Shown here one piece after another: positions 1 through 13,736 of a stretch of 64,000 nt of DNA. A model generated the notes under the pieces. That model ran no database searches. It was not told where the DNA came from and saw only the letters and a list, made by a program, of their open reading frames with translations. Numbering within the stretch: position 1 is the first letter of the stretch; each line of letters opens with the position of its first letter. A program made the translations under genes and the position numbers. Origin of the DNA: Sciurus carolinensis (taxonomy: Eukaryota > Chordata > Mammalia > Rodentia > Sciuridae); the NCBI RefSeq assembly GCF_902686445.1, contig NC_062219.1, positions 105,773,160 to 105,837,159 of the forward strand, read 5' to 3'.

Positions 1-175
1 GTGTGGGTTCAGTTCTTCCCAATAACTGGGAGAACTTGTGCAAATTTCTTGACCTCATTTTCCCCTATGGACCACGCATAATCAAAAATGGTAACTACTT
101 AGATGTATGAAAATTGAATGAATTAAAATAGGAAAATTGCTTAGCATGGTGTCTGGAATGTAGTAAGTTTAACAT
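1..175 (+). repeat. MIR-like 3' fragment
   Basis: caaatttcttgacctcattt-tcccctatg and ggaaaattgcttagcatggt-gtctggaatgtagtaag resemble the 3' half of a MIR SINE. It is cut by the window edge. Confidence 0.4.
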
Positions 176-539
176 CCAAAGGAGATTTACTTTTAAATAA
201 GAATTTTTTATGTCAAAAGAGACATTCTAATCAGGGAAGTACCACACAGCTTCTGAAACAGTTGGAATAAAAATGTAGACAAATATTTTTTGGCCTCTCA
301 AAATACATCCTTCCTTTGCATGTACAATAACTGGTATGTCACAGGAATTGAGGTCCAGCAGTTAAACAGGCTGACTAAGGAAAAAGTTTATCAACGATGG
401 TACTAAGGCTAGGATGTTAGGTGGTGCAGCATGAGGGATGTAGAAATAGAGAAGTTCTCAGGAGAGTGCACAGGAAATCAGCTTCAACTAGCCAGACATC
501 TCCATTTCAGATTGGAGAGTCTATGTTTATTCTAGGTCT

Positions 540-1180
540 TTCTTCATCCTCTGGGGAATATGTCTCACTACTTCCAAGATACCACTAGTTTCCATGTGCC
601 AATGCCACATCAAGCACAGTAAAACCCAAACTGTCCTCTCTCCTGAATCTCTTTCCCTGTGTTCTCCTTAACTCAGTGTCTAGCACCACCAACCACTCAG
701 GTGCCCAAGCCAAAATATTATGGGCTCCTCTTTCTCTTCCCATGGATTTCCTAATCCAAGCTCCCTGTCTTCACTTAGTGCCCCCCTTTTCTCTCACTGA
801 AATGATGGTAGTCACACAATATATTCTACTCTGTATCATTCCTGTGATCCACTCTCATGTAATCATAATTATCTCAGAAGAACACAAATGATCATGCTAA
901 TTCTACTCTTGAAGTTCTTCAGTGGCACCTTGCTGCTATGAGATTAGATTCAAACTTCAGAGCACAGGCCCCTGAGCCCCTGTATGGTTTTGTGTAGACT
1001 TACCTCTTCAGTATCTGCTTGCTTATATTCCCTCATGGAGAGACACTGAATTACTAGCCATTTTCCCCCAAAACATCCTGCAATTTCTTACCTCTCTGAA
1101 TTCATATATTCCATTAAATATATGTAGTATGCTTCATTCCTCTTGTGCTATTTGTGTATACAGTGAAGACCAGGAAAGGT
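540..1180 (+). repeat. L2-like fragment
   Basis: cttgaagttcttcagtggca, attcaaacttcagagcacag and acttacctcttcagtatctg follow the usual order of the L2 3' region. It is divergent, and the boundaries are soft. Confidence 0.4.
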
Positions 1181-2317
1181 AATTCAGGAAATATTTTACA
1201 TTTGATCTATAATAATTTACATATGCTATTATATATACTATATATTCTCTTGAATCTCTTATTTTCTGCCTAAAAAATCCTCCTATAGAGTTTTGAGTTC
1301 TGAATTTACTTCTTCGATAAATAGATTACTATGAGAAAAAATATCCACATTTCTCCAGAATTCACAAAAATTGATTCTACTTCCTCTGGAACCATAAAAT
1401 ATTTCTCAACAAATTGAACCAATTTTTTAGCTAAATCTTTTATAGAACTTTTTCTGCTGCTTGAATGTGAGATGACCTAGAAAGTTGAGATAAAATTGGA
1501 AAATAGAATTTTTTTCTGATATCCTACACATTTTGAAGGTTATAATTTATGCATGTCTGGATTTTCCCAACAATGAAAAAACTGTATATTCACTGACTGT
1601 TGCTCATGGACAGGCTTCTGCATCTGCCTTGGGCATATCCTAATAGAATGGGCTATTTATACACCTCATGATTCAGTTTGGAACTCTAGGAATGTGTACG
1701 TAGACAGCATTTATCCATTTACACTGAATTACATTAGAATTCAAGACAGTGTGAAACAAATTAACGTCTAATAGTTTCAACATCCATTGAACATTTGGAA
1801 CGTTTCAGGTATTAAACAATGTGCATTCCTCAGCTCAATGCAAAGAAGGCAACTGAGGCACAGAGATGTTCAAAACCTTCCCCACATTCATGTAACAAGT
1901 GAATGACCCCAGAAGGAAACCCTCCCAAGCTGTGCTCTGCAACTCACCTGCCTTCCCTCTAGCTTTAAAGTGTTTTCCTCTCAGTGTGTGGCATTTCTAC
2001 CAGGTGGATGTAAATTTCTTAGGATATATCACATCTTAGATCTAATTCCTTCTGTTGTTCTTAGCCCAGGGTCTTGTGATTTTTAATTATATTTTATATC
2101 ATATGTGAAATGATTAATTTAAAATGTTTTGAAGATAAATGTCACATATTCTGTATCTTACATGATGCAAGACATACTCGATGTTTCTTTTCGTTTAAAT
2201 TAGGCTTAAGTTTTTGAAACAAAACATTCAAAGAAAAACACTTTAAAGAATACACTTATCACTAATAATGACTTCAAAGAATCCTATACTCAGAGTGGGA
2301 CAAAGGAAAGAAAATCA

Positions 2318-2525
2318 TAACGATAGCTAACATTTTCTAATACTTAACATGAACCAGGATGTCTAGTAATTATCTCATGTAATTATTAAAATAATATGAA
2401 GATGCAATTGCTACTATCATTCCTAATTTCAAGATGGGAAATTGGGGTTTTGTGTTACTAGGTATCCTGATATTATGCAAAGCTAGGAAGTAGCAGAGCC
2501 AGGATAGAACCTTGGCAAGTCTGTC
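2318..2525 (+). repeat. MIR SINE
   Basis: gatagctaacattttctaat, taattatctcatgtaattat and agctaggaagtagcagagcc-aggatagaacc follow the MIR consensus order across most of its length. Confidence 0.65.
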
Positions 2526-3340
2526 ATTTCAGCTGGTGTTCTTCACTATTTGTCATAATAAAACACTGAGAAATTCCTTCCATCTTTTTCTTTGAATAAT
2601 TAAGATTTTTCAAAAGTACGATTTGTTTTAGGTACTCTATAAGTTAGACAAAGTAAATTCCTATGGATGTGACTCCTAAAGGCAGATTTCTGGCTCTTCC
2701 TTGCACTCAATGCATACTCTCTGTCCACCACACGAGGGCGATCGTCATGTTTTCAGGGTGGACTAATTCCAACTAGAAATGCTAACTCCATGCAAAAGTC
2801 AAGCAACCAATTTCAGTTCTGGAAGGAAAATGTAAAACCAATTTGATTAGCTACAAATTTAAAAAATATTCTTTTTTGCCACTTTGGAGGCAAAAAGACA
2901 TTCTCATCCAGAAGTTTGTGATATATTTAGGAAGAGCTCTGAATGTATAACAAATCTAAATAAGTAGATTTGGAAGGAAAAATGTTGTGAACTAGAGAAA
3001 TAATATTGCATGCTTGCAGCATACTTTTGCAATTTAAATTTTTTATTTTCTACTTATTTGATTCACACATCAATGCATGAAAACTTCTGAAAAAGACCTG
3101 AAACATGTGATGAAAGACCTGAAACTCGAAGCCTTCGTGACTTGCTCAAGTCATTCATTAGTTTGCTATTTATTAACATTATAAGATTTTCACTTGCATT
3201 TTCAAGTCTACTTCAAAACCAGTGTTCTTCTTACTCCCACAGGAACTTAATGTGCAACTGATAAAACTGACCATTTCCATCAACTTAGTGTTTTGAGTAA
3301 TTGTTCTTTTCTCCATGTCTTTTCATCGCTCTAAATATAG

Positions 3341-3770
3341 TGTTTTAGTCAGCTTTATATCGGGGTGAGGAATATAAATGAAAAGAATAACTTAGAGGAA
3401 AACGCTATTTAGGACTCATGGTTTCAGAACTCTCAGTCCTCGAACGGATGACTGAGTTCATTGTTCTAGGCCCAAGATGAGGCAGCACATCATGGCGAAA
3501 GGACAGGGCAGAGGAAAGCCACTCACCCTATAAAGGCCAGGAAGCAGGGATATGGGGATGGTGCTACAGGGCAGAACAACATTTCCAGGGTATGTTCCCA
3601 GGCTATGTCCTCCAGTCACACCCCACCTGCATACAGTTACCACCCAGTCAGTTCACTCAAACTAGAATGGAGTGATTAGGTTACAGCTCACACTATTCAA
3701 TAACTTCACCTCCAAATATTCCTGTGTTGACAGGAGCTTTTGGAGGGCACCTAATTTCCAAACCATAACA
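3341..3770 (-). mobile_element. solo MaLR-type LTR
   Basis: A 430-bp element. On the minus strand it begins TGTTATGGTTTGGAAATTAG and ends CTAAAACA. It includes a gccatgatgtgctgcctc block and an alert 'gaaaccatgagtcctaaata' block, both typical of rodent MaLR (MST/MLT/ORR-like) LTRs. No internal region adjoins it, so it is a solo LTR. Confidence 0.75.
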
Positions 3771-5077
3771 TTGCTGTATTTTTGTCCTTTGCAGAGTTAA
3801 GGAATAAAATGGCTGAACAGATCAGACATGTGCATGTGTTTTTAATCTCACTAAAAAAAATAATAACTTAGTTCTATGCCTCAGATCTTGTTTGCCAAGT
3901 TTCTACAAGGAGAGAATTTTTATGGTCAAATTATAAAACCCTGAAAATAGGACTTTATAATGGAAATGCTGATACAACCGTAACTATAGTATTGCAATTG
4001 CATCACTATAAGAAAATTGGTTTAGATAATATACCCTTCTGGAATGAATGCCATTCTAAATGATTGCACATCTCCATAAATCTAAGCTAACTCAGTAATT
4101 CAAAATTACTAAGATTTAAGTTTAGTACCAATAAGCAATAAACTTATGGCTACTGCTATAATAACTGTTGGTCGCTACACCCTTATTTCACAGCAGGTGG
4201 TCTGCTCCATGCTGGTAGCAAACTGAATGAAACCCTGCAACACTTTGAAACTAATTCTTGAAGTTGATGGAAGACTCCAGAGCTATTTCAACTTTTGAAA
4301 TAGTGTTGTTGTATTTTGTGAATTTTTTTTTCCCTTTTAAATTAAATGCTCTGAAACACTTGACCTTTCTGACAAAGGAAGGGCAAACACAGCTTTACTG
4401 TCATGTCAATGTCACAATTATGTCTCTTGATATTTAAATAATTGTCTTCAGCAAACTGTTTATAGTTCATAAGTCATTATTACCATACTACCTCTATTAA
4501 AAGAGGAAAATAATTCAGTTGTTGTGGAAGGGATTTCTTTGAATCAAAAAACTTTAAAGAGAACTTTATTTAATTTGTCCATATTTGGTGCTGGGTGAGA
4601 AACCAAGAAATCTTATTCATTTATTTCTAATCTATAAAACCATTTTATAATTTCTTTAAAATATATCATTAACATCTCCCAAATTAGCATGTCCAATTTT
4701 TAGTGAAGTGGTAGACATTTAGAAGAAGTTTTCCTTCTAGTTTCTTAAACACAGGAAACAAGTAATAGGTTCATGCAGCAATTGATGTGATTCGGCCCTC
4801 CTTGTTTTAGAATCTGGGGATTTTTCTTAGAGTATTTGTGTTATTCTGAAATAATCTAACATTCATTAACACATTTCTTTCTTAACATCAACAGTTTAAG
4901 TGGATTAGAGTTTGGTCTAGGGTTGTATGATTTGAATTTCAAAGTCTTCTTTATTTTCTATACTTCCTATGCAGAATAAAACTACACAGAATAGTCAAGG
5001 AATACATTCTTCCTCTTTTTCTTACTTTCATAAAAATGGAGTACTCTGAAGGAAAAGGTGACATGAAAGATAAGGGA

Positions 5078-5185
5078 GAGGGTTGGATATGTGACTCAGT
5101 GTAACAGCACTTACTTGGAATGCACAAGGATCTGGATTTGACTCCCCAAAATACACACAAATACACAGATAAAGAAAAGGATATA
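5078..5185 (+). mobile_element. divergent ID-type SINE
   Basis: gggttggatatgtgactcag, aacagcacttacttggaatg and gatctggatttgactcccca follow the ID body and are succeeded by an A-rich tail with cacacaaa units. It is more decayed than the other copies. Confidence 0.55.
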
Positions 5186-5849
5186 ACAGTAAGTTAAAAT
5201 ATAATGGAAATTATTAAAAATAGGAAGAAAACATGGCAAATAAATAACAATATTGAATATGAACTAAAAATAAAATCTTTAGGCATCATGGAATTCCATT
5301 AAACTATAAGTATAGTTAGAAATAGTTTAAATCTCAGTTGAGAATGATGTCCTATTTTACTAGTATTTTTCACTTTAACTATAAACTATTATATCGTTAA
5401 ATTTGAATATAAAATATAAAATTGCACAATACCTATATTTTTGGACAGAGACATTTTAATTTTGTTAGCAGTATACTGAATATATTAATCGTATTAGGTT
5501 TCAACATGTGGAACCTTATAGACTTTGGGGCAGTGTGTGGTTACAAGTCACTTTTCAATTTTTTTCCAAATTTATGAACTTTGGTTCATTGATCTGTTTC
5601 TTATTATCTCATGAAGTCACACTTTTATTCAAATTGCATTGATATGTACAAAGATAATACATGTATTTATAATTAACATAGCAAATTATAGGTACTATTC
5701 CGCTGGGTAATGGACAAATCCATTCTCATTGAACCCACTTTTTTTTCCTCAGTCCCAGATAATAATTGAGGAGCTCCATTTGGTATGTACTTAGTTTTTC
5801 AGAGTGACATTTTTTTCTTTCTTTTTATTATTATTATTTTTTTGTTTAT

Positions 5850-6058
5850 TTTCTTTTGTTTTGGTACTGGGGATTGAACTCAGGGGCACTTTACCACTGA
5901 GCCACATCCCCAGTCCGATTTTGTATTTTATTTAGAGACAGAGTCTCACTGAGTTGCTTAGTGTCTTGCCATTGCTGAGGCTGGCTTTGAACTCCTGATC
6001 TTCCAGCCTCAGCATCCTGAGTTGCTAGGATTACAAGTGTGTGCCACCATGCCTGGCT
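5850..6058 (-). mobile_element. B1-dID composite SINE
   Basis: The + strand shows the reversed ID half (ctggggattgaactcagggg, ccactgagccacatccccag), then a linker (tattttatttagagacagag), then the reversed 7SL-derived half ending gtgccaccatgcctggc. This two-part SINE is characteristic of squirrels and dormice and is strong evidence for the host group. Confidence 0.92.
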
Positions 6059-8100
6059 CATTTTCCTTGTTTAAATTCAAGACTGTGCCTGAGTTTATGA
6101 CACATGTTAGAAAGGGGATGGCCCTGGAATTTTATACCACTCCATGGTCTCACACCTCTGATCTCCACAGCAATGTCCTATGCCTCCCTATTCTGTTTGC
6201 TATTGTGAATTTTGCATCTCACTTCTACTACTATTGAATCTGTGGTTTATTCTTCCTTAGTTGCTGCCTAGTGGCCTGCCTTAAGTACAATGACCTTTCA
6301 TTGTCATTATGGAGCCTTGAAGATATAAATGCTCATTTAATCTCAGGCAATTTTGGCTCTTGAATTTAAGGCCATTTTCCTCTTCAAGTGACACAGTTTC
6401 TGGCAGTGTCACATTCAGACTTGGCTACCTGTTGTATCTCTCTCTGCACTCGTGTGTGCAGGTGGAGAAGTCTGGATCTCATTGCAGGTGATACTAGCAT
6501 GGATGCTGAGATGCCTGGACAGAGCTGTACCTCATTCCTCTTAGCCTGATTAACCTGTGTGACCTTTTAAAAATGTAATTATTTTTATTTTTTTTAGCTT
6601 TTGCTGTTTAGGGTTGTCCCCAGGTTAGGAGAGATAGCCTTAACGGGACTTCCTCTTAAAGAACTCAAGTGGAGGTAACTGCTATACCACTGATTTCTTA
6701 TTAATCCATTTTACCCACATGCTCTCTGCCCATCTGGGAAGCTCTGAAGGGAACTTGGTGACACAGGCATCTTTTCCCTAACCGCCCTTATTTTGGCCCA
6801 TCTGCATAATTTCTTGGGGGCCAGATGAAACTGGCTTTTTTTTTTTCCCCCCTATTCCTGAACTGGAAACTTCTGTGTAGCACCTTCTTCTTCCTTTGGG
6901 GAAGACACTTTACCTATTCTTAGTGGTTTTAATAGTAAGTTGATTTCAAGAAAAAATAATATGTCTCAATTTTTAGGGAACAGAATGTGAATTATTCCTT
7001 TCCTTCTTTATTTTCAGGGTCTCACCTGCAACTTATTGTCTGGTTAAAGTACCTGGTGCTTATATCCTACTGGTAGACAGGATATGATAACACTTGTGTA
7101 AATATTGAAATGCTGGCAAACTGCCACTGGTCTAGTTTCTGTTTTATTTTGTTTTTCCACATAGGGGTTTGAACTCAGAGACCTGTGCTGCAAGTGCTCT
7201 TCCATTCAGCCACATTCCTGCCCTTTAAAATTTTTATTTTGGACAGGGTCTCACTAAGTTGCTCTTGATGTGGTAATCATGATCCTGCCCCAGACTCTGA
7301 CTTTCCTCTTTCTTCAAGGGTCCTTACTGTCACCCCAGTGGTTACACCCTTCTCCTGGGATGTCAAAATGTTCCCACTTATCCATGCCTAGAATATTGTG
7401 AACCCTTAAAGACTCTGCCTCAACCTTGTAAATGGCTTCCATTCTGTCTGGTCTTTGCTGGTGGCATCCATGTAAAATAGGGTGAATATTGTCCCTGAGG
7501 GCTCTTCTATGCAGTTATTCTACTGCCTCAGATAGATACTTAAGTGATGATCAATGACTATAACTCACGTGTTCTCCAAAATCTATTTGTCCAGGTGTGA
7601 TCTGGTTAAACTCAGTCTGAACTTCACTTCTCAGGTCTGGCAAGAGTCTGTACATGTGATTTGATGTCCAAGGGGCTTCTACAAATTGGCATCACAATTG
7701 CCATCACCTTCCTCCCTACACCGTTGTACTCCCTCTTCTGCATTTCTGCACTTAATTGAGGCCTAAAACTAATGGTCTTTTCTGGTCACTCACAATTTTT
7801 GACTTACCCGTGAATACTGTTCAGACTCGGTAAACCTACTGTAGATCTCAGGGTCACAGGCTAGTTTTTCACTGAGGCACATGCAGCCTGCCCCCCATAC
7901 CTCTGCCCACTGGAGCCAGGCATTATCTCTGCTTTCTTGCAAAGATAACTTCATTCACAATTTTGCTTGGAGAATCAGTTTCGACTCCAAGTGAACTTTC
8001 TGAAGAAGATGCTCAATAAGCAGAGTATTTTTTCTAGGTCGTACTTATACTAGTTGCTAAAAAATACTATTTTAATCATATCATTATACAAATGTGCTAA
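6059..8100. other. unassigned 2-kb segment, richer in G+C than its surroundings
   Basis: Apart from a SINE remnant at 7.15-7.27 kb I recognise no gene and no repeat family here. Frames longer than about 70 codons are absent. Text such as caccttcctccctacaccgt and gactcggtaaacctactgta is less AT-rich than most of the window. It could be an old LTR element or unique sequence. Confidence 0.4.
7150..7265 (-). mobile_element. decayed ID/B1-dID remnant
   Basis: ggggtttgaactcagagacc, ccattcagccacattcctgc and ggacagggtctcactaagtt appear in the order of a reversed B1-dID but with many changes. The rest is not recognisable. Confidence 0.5.
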
Positions 8101-8109
8101 ACCTTCATA

Positions 8110-8340
8110 GAAGTCACATGCATTAATTTTCCATGATTCCTCTATGTATTTGTATGTAGTTGGAGTTAATTCATTTTCATTTTTATTTTACCACTGTATG
8201 AATATACCACAATTTATCCATTCTCCTCTGTCAATATTTCTTTTTGGTGATATGCTACTACAAATAATATTGTTATGACTAGTCTTATATGTGTTGCTTG
8301 AAAGATAACATGTTTTAATACATTGTATCTACACCTGACA
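8110..8340 (-). mobile_element. L1 3' UTR fragment, reversed
   Basis: ttttattttaccactgtatg-aatataccacaatttatcc resembles the reversed L1 text that describes the same block in many mammals. It is short and divergent. Confidence 0.45.
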
Positions 8341-8989
8341 CAAAGAATTAGATGGTCGTGAACTCTTAATGGATGTTTTGTTGGAATGAGATTTTGAGTT
8401 ATCTTTTTTGGGAGCAAGGTAGGTGTTAAATATGTGAGACAAAGATTTAAATGAACATTAAGTGACCAAAAAGTCAATTGTGCTTCGAACTGGCTTGCCA
8501 CTGAAAAGCCATTTTCTTTTCCTTCTGAGAGCACAACTAGATGTCATTCATAAGCCTAGCTTAGGCCTCATCCATAAAGTACTCCCAAATAAGATACTTT
8601 TTTGTTTTCCCTTTCCTTCATGACCTTGAAAACTCCATGTAGAGGGTAGCAGAACCCTAGAGTGGACTAGGACCTTGTTCCTGATTAAATGAATGGAGGA
8701 GGGACTCCTGCAGAACAGTGTTACCCATTTTGACATTGCATGAGCAATAAGTAAACTCCTACCATGTTGAAGTCATTATACATCCTTTCCTTGCTCTGTT
8801 ATACATCTGTCATTACTCAAGTAATGTACTTTCTATGAACCTGAGTTACTCCTTCTTTAAAATGGAGATAGCAATAACCATCCAGCAAGGTTAGTGTGAG
8901 AAATAAACAGAAAAAACAGGAAGTATCTAATAAGACACTGAGCATAGTGATGCTTAGTAAATGCCTATCCTGTTCTGATAAAATGTTTC

Positions 8990-9127
8990 TTTTAATATAT
9001 ATATATATTTTAGTTTTTGTTGGACATTTATTTTATTCATTTATTCATATGTAGTGCTGAGAATCCAGCCCGGTGCCTCACACATGCCAGGCAAGTGCTC
9101 TACCACTTGAGCCACATCCCCAGTCCC
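8990..9127 (-). mobile_element. ID-type SINE
   Basis: The + strand ends ctaccacttgagccacatcc-ccagtccc, preceded by gccaggcaagtgctctacc. The tail side carries attcattta units and an (AT)n run. On its own strand it has tRNA-like A and B boxes (tggctcaagtggtagagc; ctggattctca). Confidence 0.88.
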
Positions 9128-12100
9128 TTGAGAAAACTTTAGAGCATGAAGGGGCATTAACTTATTTTAGCTAATTCTTCATCATTTACTGAGAAAACGT
9201 GGATGTGTGAAGATTATATTTTCTTAGTCTGGAGCTCTGAAGTTCACAATTTTTCATTAGTACTATGAACATAAGTAGAAGGGAACAAGGAAGATTCTCA
9301 GATAAATATCAACTGCACACAAAACAGTTCCAGCATTGCTCCCACTTTCTAGGTCCAAATTCCTTTCCCTCATAACACAAATATTACTGGACTCTGGAAA
9401 TTGGAAAAGAATCAAGAGTTTCAAGCCAATTTTTGTATTTCCCATCTTCCTCTGTGCCTTTGTGAACCGATTGCTTTGATTTTCATTTCCCTTTTGAACT
9501 CATAAAAAACATAACTTTCATGATTTTCACTATGTAATAAAATTTTATCACTAATCTAATGACTATCACCACTAGAATAACAGCGGATGATAGAACTGGA
9601 TCAAAGAGACTGCTGTATTGTAATAAACAATTAATTGTTTAGTAGTTACGTGGTTGTGTTGAAATGTTACCTGCTGTACAGTGTGACCTTTCCATCTTCA
9701 ATTAATTTTTATCTATTCTTGATTTTACAGAATGTTCTTGGGTCTTTAGCCTTAGTGGTTTCACCTTGGACTCTGTGTGAGCATACTTTCCAATTTGGAG
9801 ATCACAGAAAAGCATTGCTGCTTCAAGATTGCCTAAACTAGAAGTCTTGTCACTTTATCACTTCTAAGCAAAGTTCTTTTTTAACCTTGAACTTATTTCC
9901 TATTTGGTTAGTTTTTCCATAAATTGTTCTGCTATTGTAAATTCCTTTCTTTTCTTCAAATAACACCATATCGATTCCATCCTTTATACAAGGACAGTCT
10001 TTTCCACCTTACAGATTCTGTGAAGGTAAAAAGAAGAGTATCCAATAATTTAAGATTTATACTTGCTCCCACTCAATATGAACATCTTATTCTTTGTTAT
10101 TTCTTTCCTTTAACACACTCTCATCCTTATTCAAATCTGAAAATATGAGTCATATTTATTTTTACCCTGTTTATGCCAGTGACTTAAGAGGCTAGCAAAC
10201 GCTGGCTATCATCTATTCCTTGAGAAAGTTATGTTAGGGCTGCTAAACTGGCAAGAAGCTGGGAAAGGGTTATATCTCAAAGGGACAGAAATAATTTATC
10301 ATTCTGTTTCTAAAGTAAATGCTCTAAGAAAAGGGAGGTCACAGGCCCAGAGTAACAAAAGAAACCGACGAAGCATTAAGTCAAAATATGGGGAGCACTA
10401 AGGCAACTTGGACCAAGAGTCTGCTCAAGAGGAACATGACCTTGCCATCTTCCAGGTTAAAGGCAAATATAAGATGATATCGTTTTCTCCTGGATGGTCT
10501 CAACAATATCTTCAGATAGAGAGTGTTTACATATGGAAACTGTCTCACGAGGGACTGGGAAAGAAAGCACACTTGACACTTAGTTTTTCTCCAGGAGTCC
10601 TGCTGGGTTCATTTATGAAAACCTCCACTAGATTCACAAGTTTCTTGGTGAAATCAGGTTTTAAAGAGGAAATTTAGAGGGCACTTGTGGAAGGAACATG
10701 GATGGGCCCCAAGGGCTTCTTGTGTGGGAGTTTACAAAATAGATTTTCACAGGAACTAGGATTATTGTGAAACTGTTTCCAGACTACCACAATTAAGAGG
10801 GGAAATTGTGATTTAGAGACTAACCACTTTTTCTCTTCTTGTACCTTGAATTTTATAAATCAAGCTTATACATATAATTTTGTTTTCAGAAACACACAAT
10901 TTGCAAAGTTTGAAAATCTTCAGATAGTTCTAACTTTTTTCTTAAAAATGAGAACTGAGAAATGCAAGGAAATGATATGACTTGATCAAACTCAAATGAT
11001 TATGATCATATACATAGGATTAAATATACCAGAATAAGTGTTCTATCCTATGACCTATGTGATTTAGGTCAACTATTAATCCTCTCAACCTGTAAAATGA
11101 AGAAAATAAAACTATTTTATAAGGTTGTTGTGGATAGTAGGTGAGATAATATCTCTAAATAATGTCTCATAATAAGCTGTCAAGAAATTGTAATCATTAA
11201 TGAGAATTCCGAAAATAATTACTATATATATAACAAGCCCTAAAATTAGGATTATGCTTGTTATCTTGAAGGGAAAAAAAGGTGGGTGTTGGGAGTAGGA
11301 AAATCACAGACTCAAACTTAAATATAAGGTCAACCTAACATGCACATTCAGGTTGGAAACAATTTCTATATTTCTCACACACTATCATGTTCACTGAGGA
11401 AAACAAGTTTTTTTTTCTTTCCTTTCTGCCACCCTAAATTTCTTTCTCACTTGATTTCCATGGATAATACTTCTAGTGTAGTACAAACAGTAATGATAAC
11501 ATTGTGTATTTTTGCAATACAAGAGAAGAAGTTTTCACTATTACCATTAAATACAAATTTTACAGTAACATTTTTTTGCCAGATTTAATACCTCTCTTTC
11601 TAGTTTTCTGAAAGTCTTTTTACAAACACTTGTTATATTTTTATAAGATACTCTTTCTACACGAATATGTTTTCTCTTTTATGCTGTTCATACGATAAAC
11701 TACAATGGTTGATATTTTTAGTGATAAGTAAAATTTACATTTCTGGAAATTAATAATTGGTTTTATGAATTACACTTTTAATATGGTTGTATTAAAAATT
11801 TAGTACATGTATGTAAGATTTTGAGCTTATTTTCATGAGAGTTACTGGGTGAAATTTTCTTATAATATACTCAGGTTTTAGGACTAAGTTTATGGTGACA
11901 TCATAAAAGAAGATGAATTTGCAAAGTCAGGGAGTACATTCCACATAAGCCAACCCAGATCCAAGTTTATGGGTTCTCAACTATCCTCAGGTTGTATAAT
12001 TTACTGAAAGTATTTGCAGAAGTCATTAAATACTACCATGCACCTACTGCTTATTACATGGAAAAAATGCAGATTAAAATCAGCCAAAGGAAGGGATACA

Positions 12101-13190
12101 TTCATAAGAAAGAGTCCAGAAAATACCAAAAATGTAGCTTCTACTTATCTTCTTCCCATGGAGGAAAGACACTGTTACATTCCTGGAACTAGAGTATATC
12201 AATGCACAGGATATTGTGAAATAGGGATGCTCAGCTAGTCCTTGGTGTCCACAGTTTCTGTTGGTTTTCTTCCACTGACTGACAATATGACTTTATTTAT
12301 GTATTTATTTTGTAATGGTTGATGTTTAGTCTTTATTCCTTCTAGAGGTAGAATTGATACTACATGGATATCCTTTTGTTTTCAACCACTACACATATTG
12401 CAAGCATGTGTCATATCACAAACCCCCATCATAAATCATGTTGATAAACTATCTGTCAGAAGCAGTGAATGAAGTAGGGTCATTGAGTTGTCCTGAAACA
12501 GAAGCAATGCTGATCCTGGTGTCTCGGTGTGAAGGTGCCAATGGAGTCTGCCCAGTTACCATGGTGATGTCCTGCTCAAAAGAAGGTTCCATGCCAGGCA
12601 TAGAGCTAGGAGTTCTCTTGAACTTGAGGTTCAGATACCAGCTGCCTAGGGGTAGAAAGTTATGGGCATAAGCTGATAATCATAATAGGGCTGTTCATAC
12701 CTATGACCTTGGTTCTGCTTGCTTTGAAGAAACTTTCTCACAATAGCCCTTTTGATATTAAAACTTATATAATAAACATGCCTAGTTGGTTCTGGTGTCA
12801 CTATCTCACTACCGCCCCAGATTTTCCCTATTTGTGTCTGTCTTTTCTTCATCCCCTCATCACCCTGTCTAATACCTGAATTAACGGCCATGCAGGTCAT
12901 GGCTAATATCCATTGGTAAAATTCCTAGATAAGCAAAATATTCTAACTAGGCTGGAAATTCCATGGGTCTTGAGATTATCTCTAATAACCAAGGGTGTAG
13001 ACCAGACTTCTACTTGGGTAAGGCCAATTTTGCACTACACAGGCAGTTCTTCTCATCACTGGTAAATATTCATGATATTTTGTCATTTTTTCCTTCAATG
13101 TCTGGAAGATCATGAGGCCTCACTAGCATGTTATAATAATTAGATAACAATAAACTTCAGAAAGCCATATTTAGAAAGATCACAAAACTG
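9128..13190. other. stretch without recognised genes
   Basis: AT-rich, with small frames only (up to 89 codons at 10408-10677, +) that show no domain, splice context or family resemblance. A MIR piece lies near 11.1 kb. Nothing else is supported. Confidence 0.5.
11035..11190 (+). repeat. MIR-like fragment
   Basis: aatcctctcaacctgtaaaa-tgaagaaaataaaactatt and aaggttgttgtggatagtag-gtgagataat match the MIR 3' part. Confidence 0.5.
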
Positions 13191-13199
13191 TTGAAGCAA

Positions 13200-13560
13200 C
13201 AATGTCTGCATGGGCTTCCTGTCAGCATAAAAAATACCCGAGATAATCAATTTAGAAAGAAATGTTTATTTTGACTCAGTTTTTGAGGATCAGTTGATTA
13301 CATGTTGCCCCCAATTGCTTTAGGTCCTGTAGTAAGGTAGCACTGCTCACCTCATGTCTAGAATGTATAGGAAAAAGAAAAAGAGAGATAAAGAAAGGAG
13401 TCCCACATCTTCCTTCAAGGGCATGTCTCCAATTACCTGAAGACCTCCCACAAGGTCTCAACTTTAGTTTCCACCACTTCCCAATAGCATCAAGCTGGAC
13501 CAAGCACATGAACCTTTGAAGTACATTTGAGATCCAAACTGTAGTAAGAATTATATGTGT
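13200..13560 (-). mobile_element. MaLR-type LTR
   Basis: On the minus strand it begins near CAGTTTGGATCTCAAATGTA. It continues through a gctattgggaagtggtggaa block and a ggtcttcaggtaattgg block to aataaacatttctttctaaa and a GATTATCTCGGGTATTTT end. This organisation matches MaLR LTRs. The boundaries are approximate. Confidence 0.6.
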
Positions 13561-13620
13561 AAAATTCCAGAAAGAAATATTTTTTTCTGTACCAGGACCA
13601 CTAAAATACATCTCCAACAC

Positions 13621-13736
13621 TTTTTATTTTTAATTTCGAGACAGAGTCTCAATAAGTTGCTGAGACTGGCTTCAAACTTGTAATCCTCCTGCCTCAGCCT
13701 CCTGAATAGCTGGGATTATAGAATTTTGCCATACTT
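13621..13736 (-). mobile_element. partial 7SL-derived SINE half
   Basis: The + strand reads ttcgagacagagtctcaata, ccttgcctcag-type text (cctcctgcctcagcctcctg) and agctgggattatagaatttt. It is the B1-type half of a B1-dID without a recognisable ID half. Confidence 0.75.

Noticed and set aside
10408..10677. 89-codon + strand frame as a small gene
   Set aside because: No family resemblance, no splice or promoter context, and an overlapping minus-strand frame of similar length; consistent with chance.
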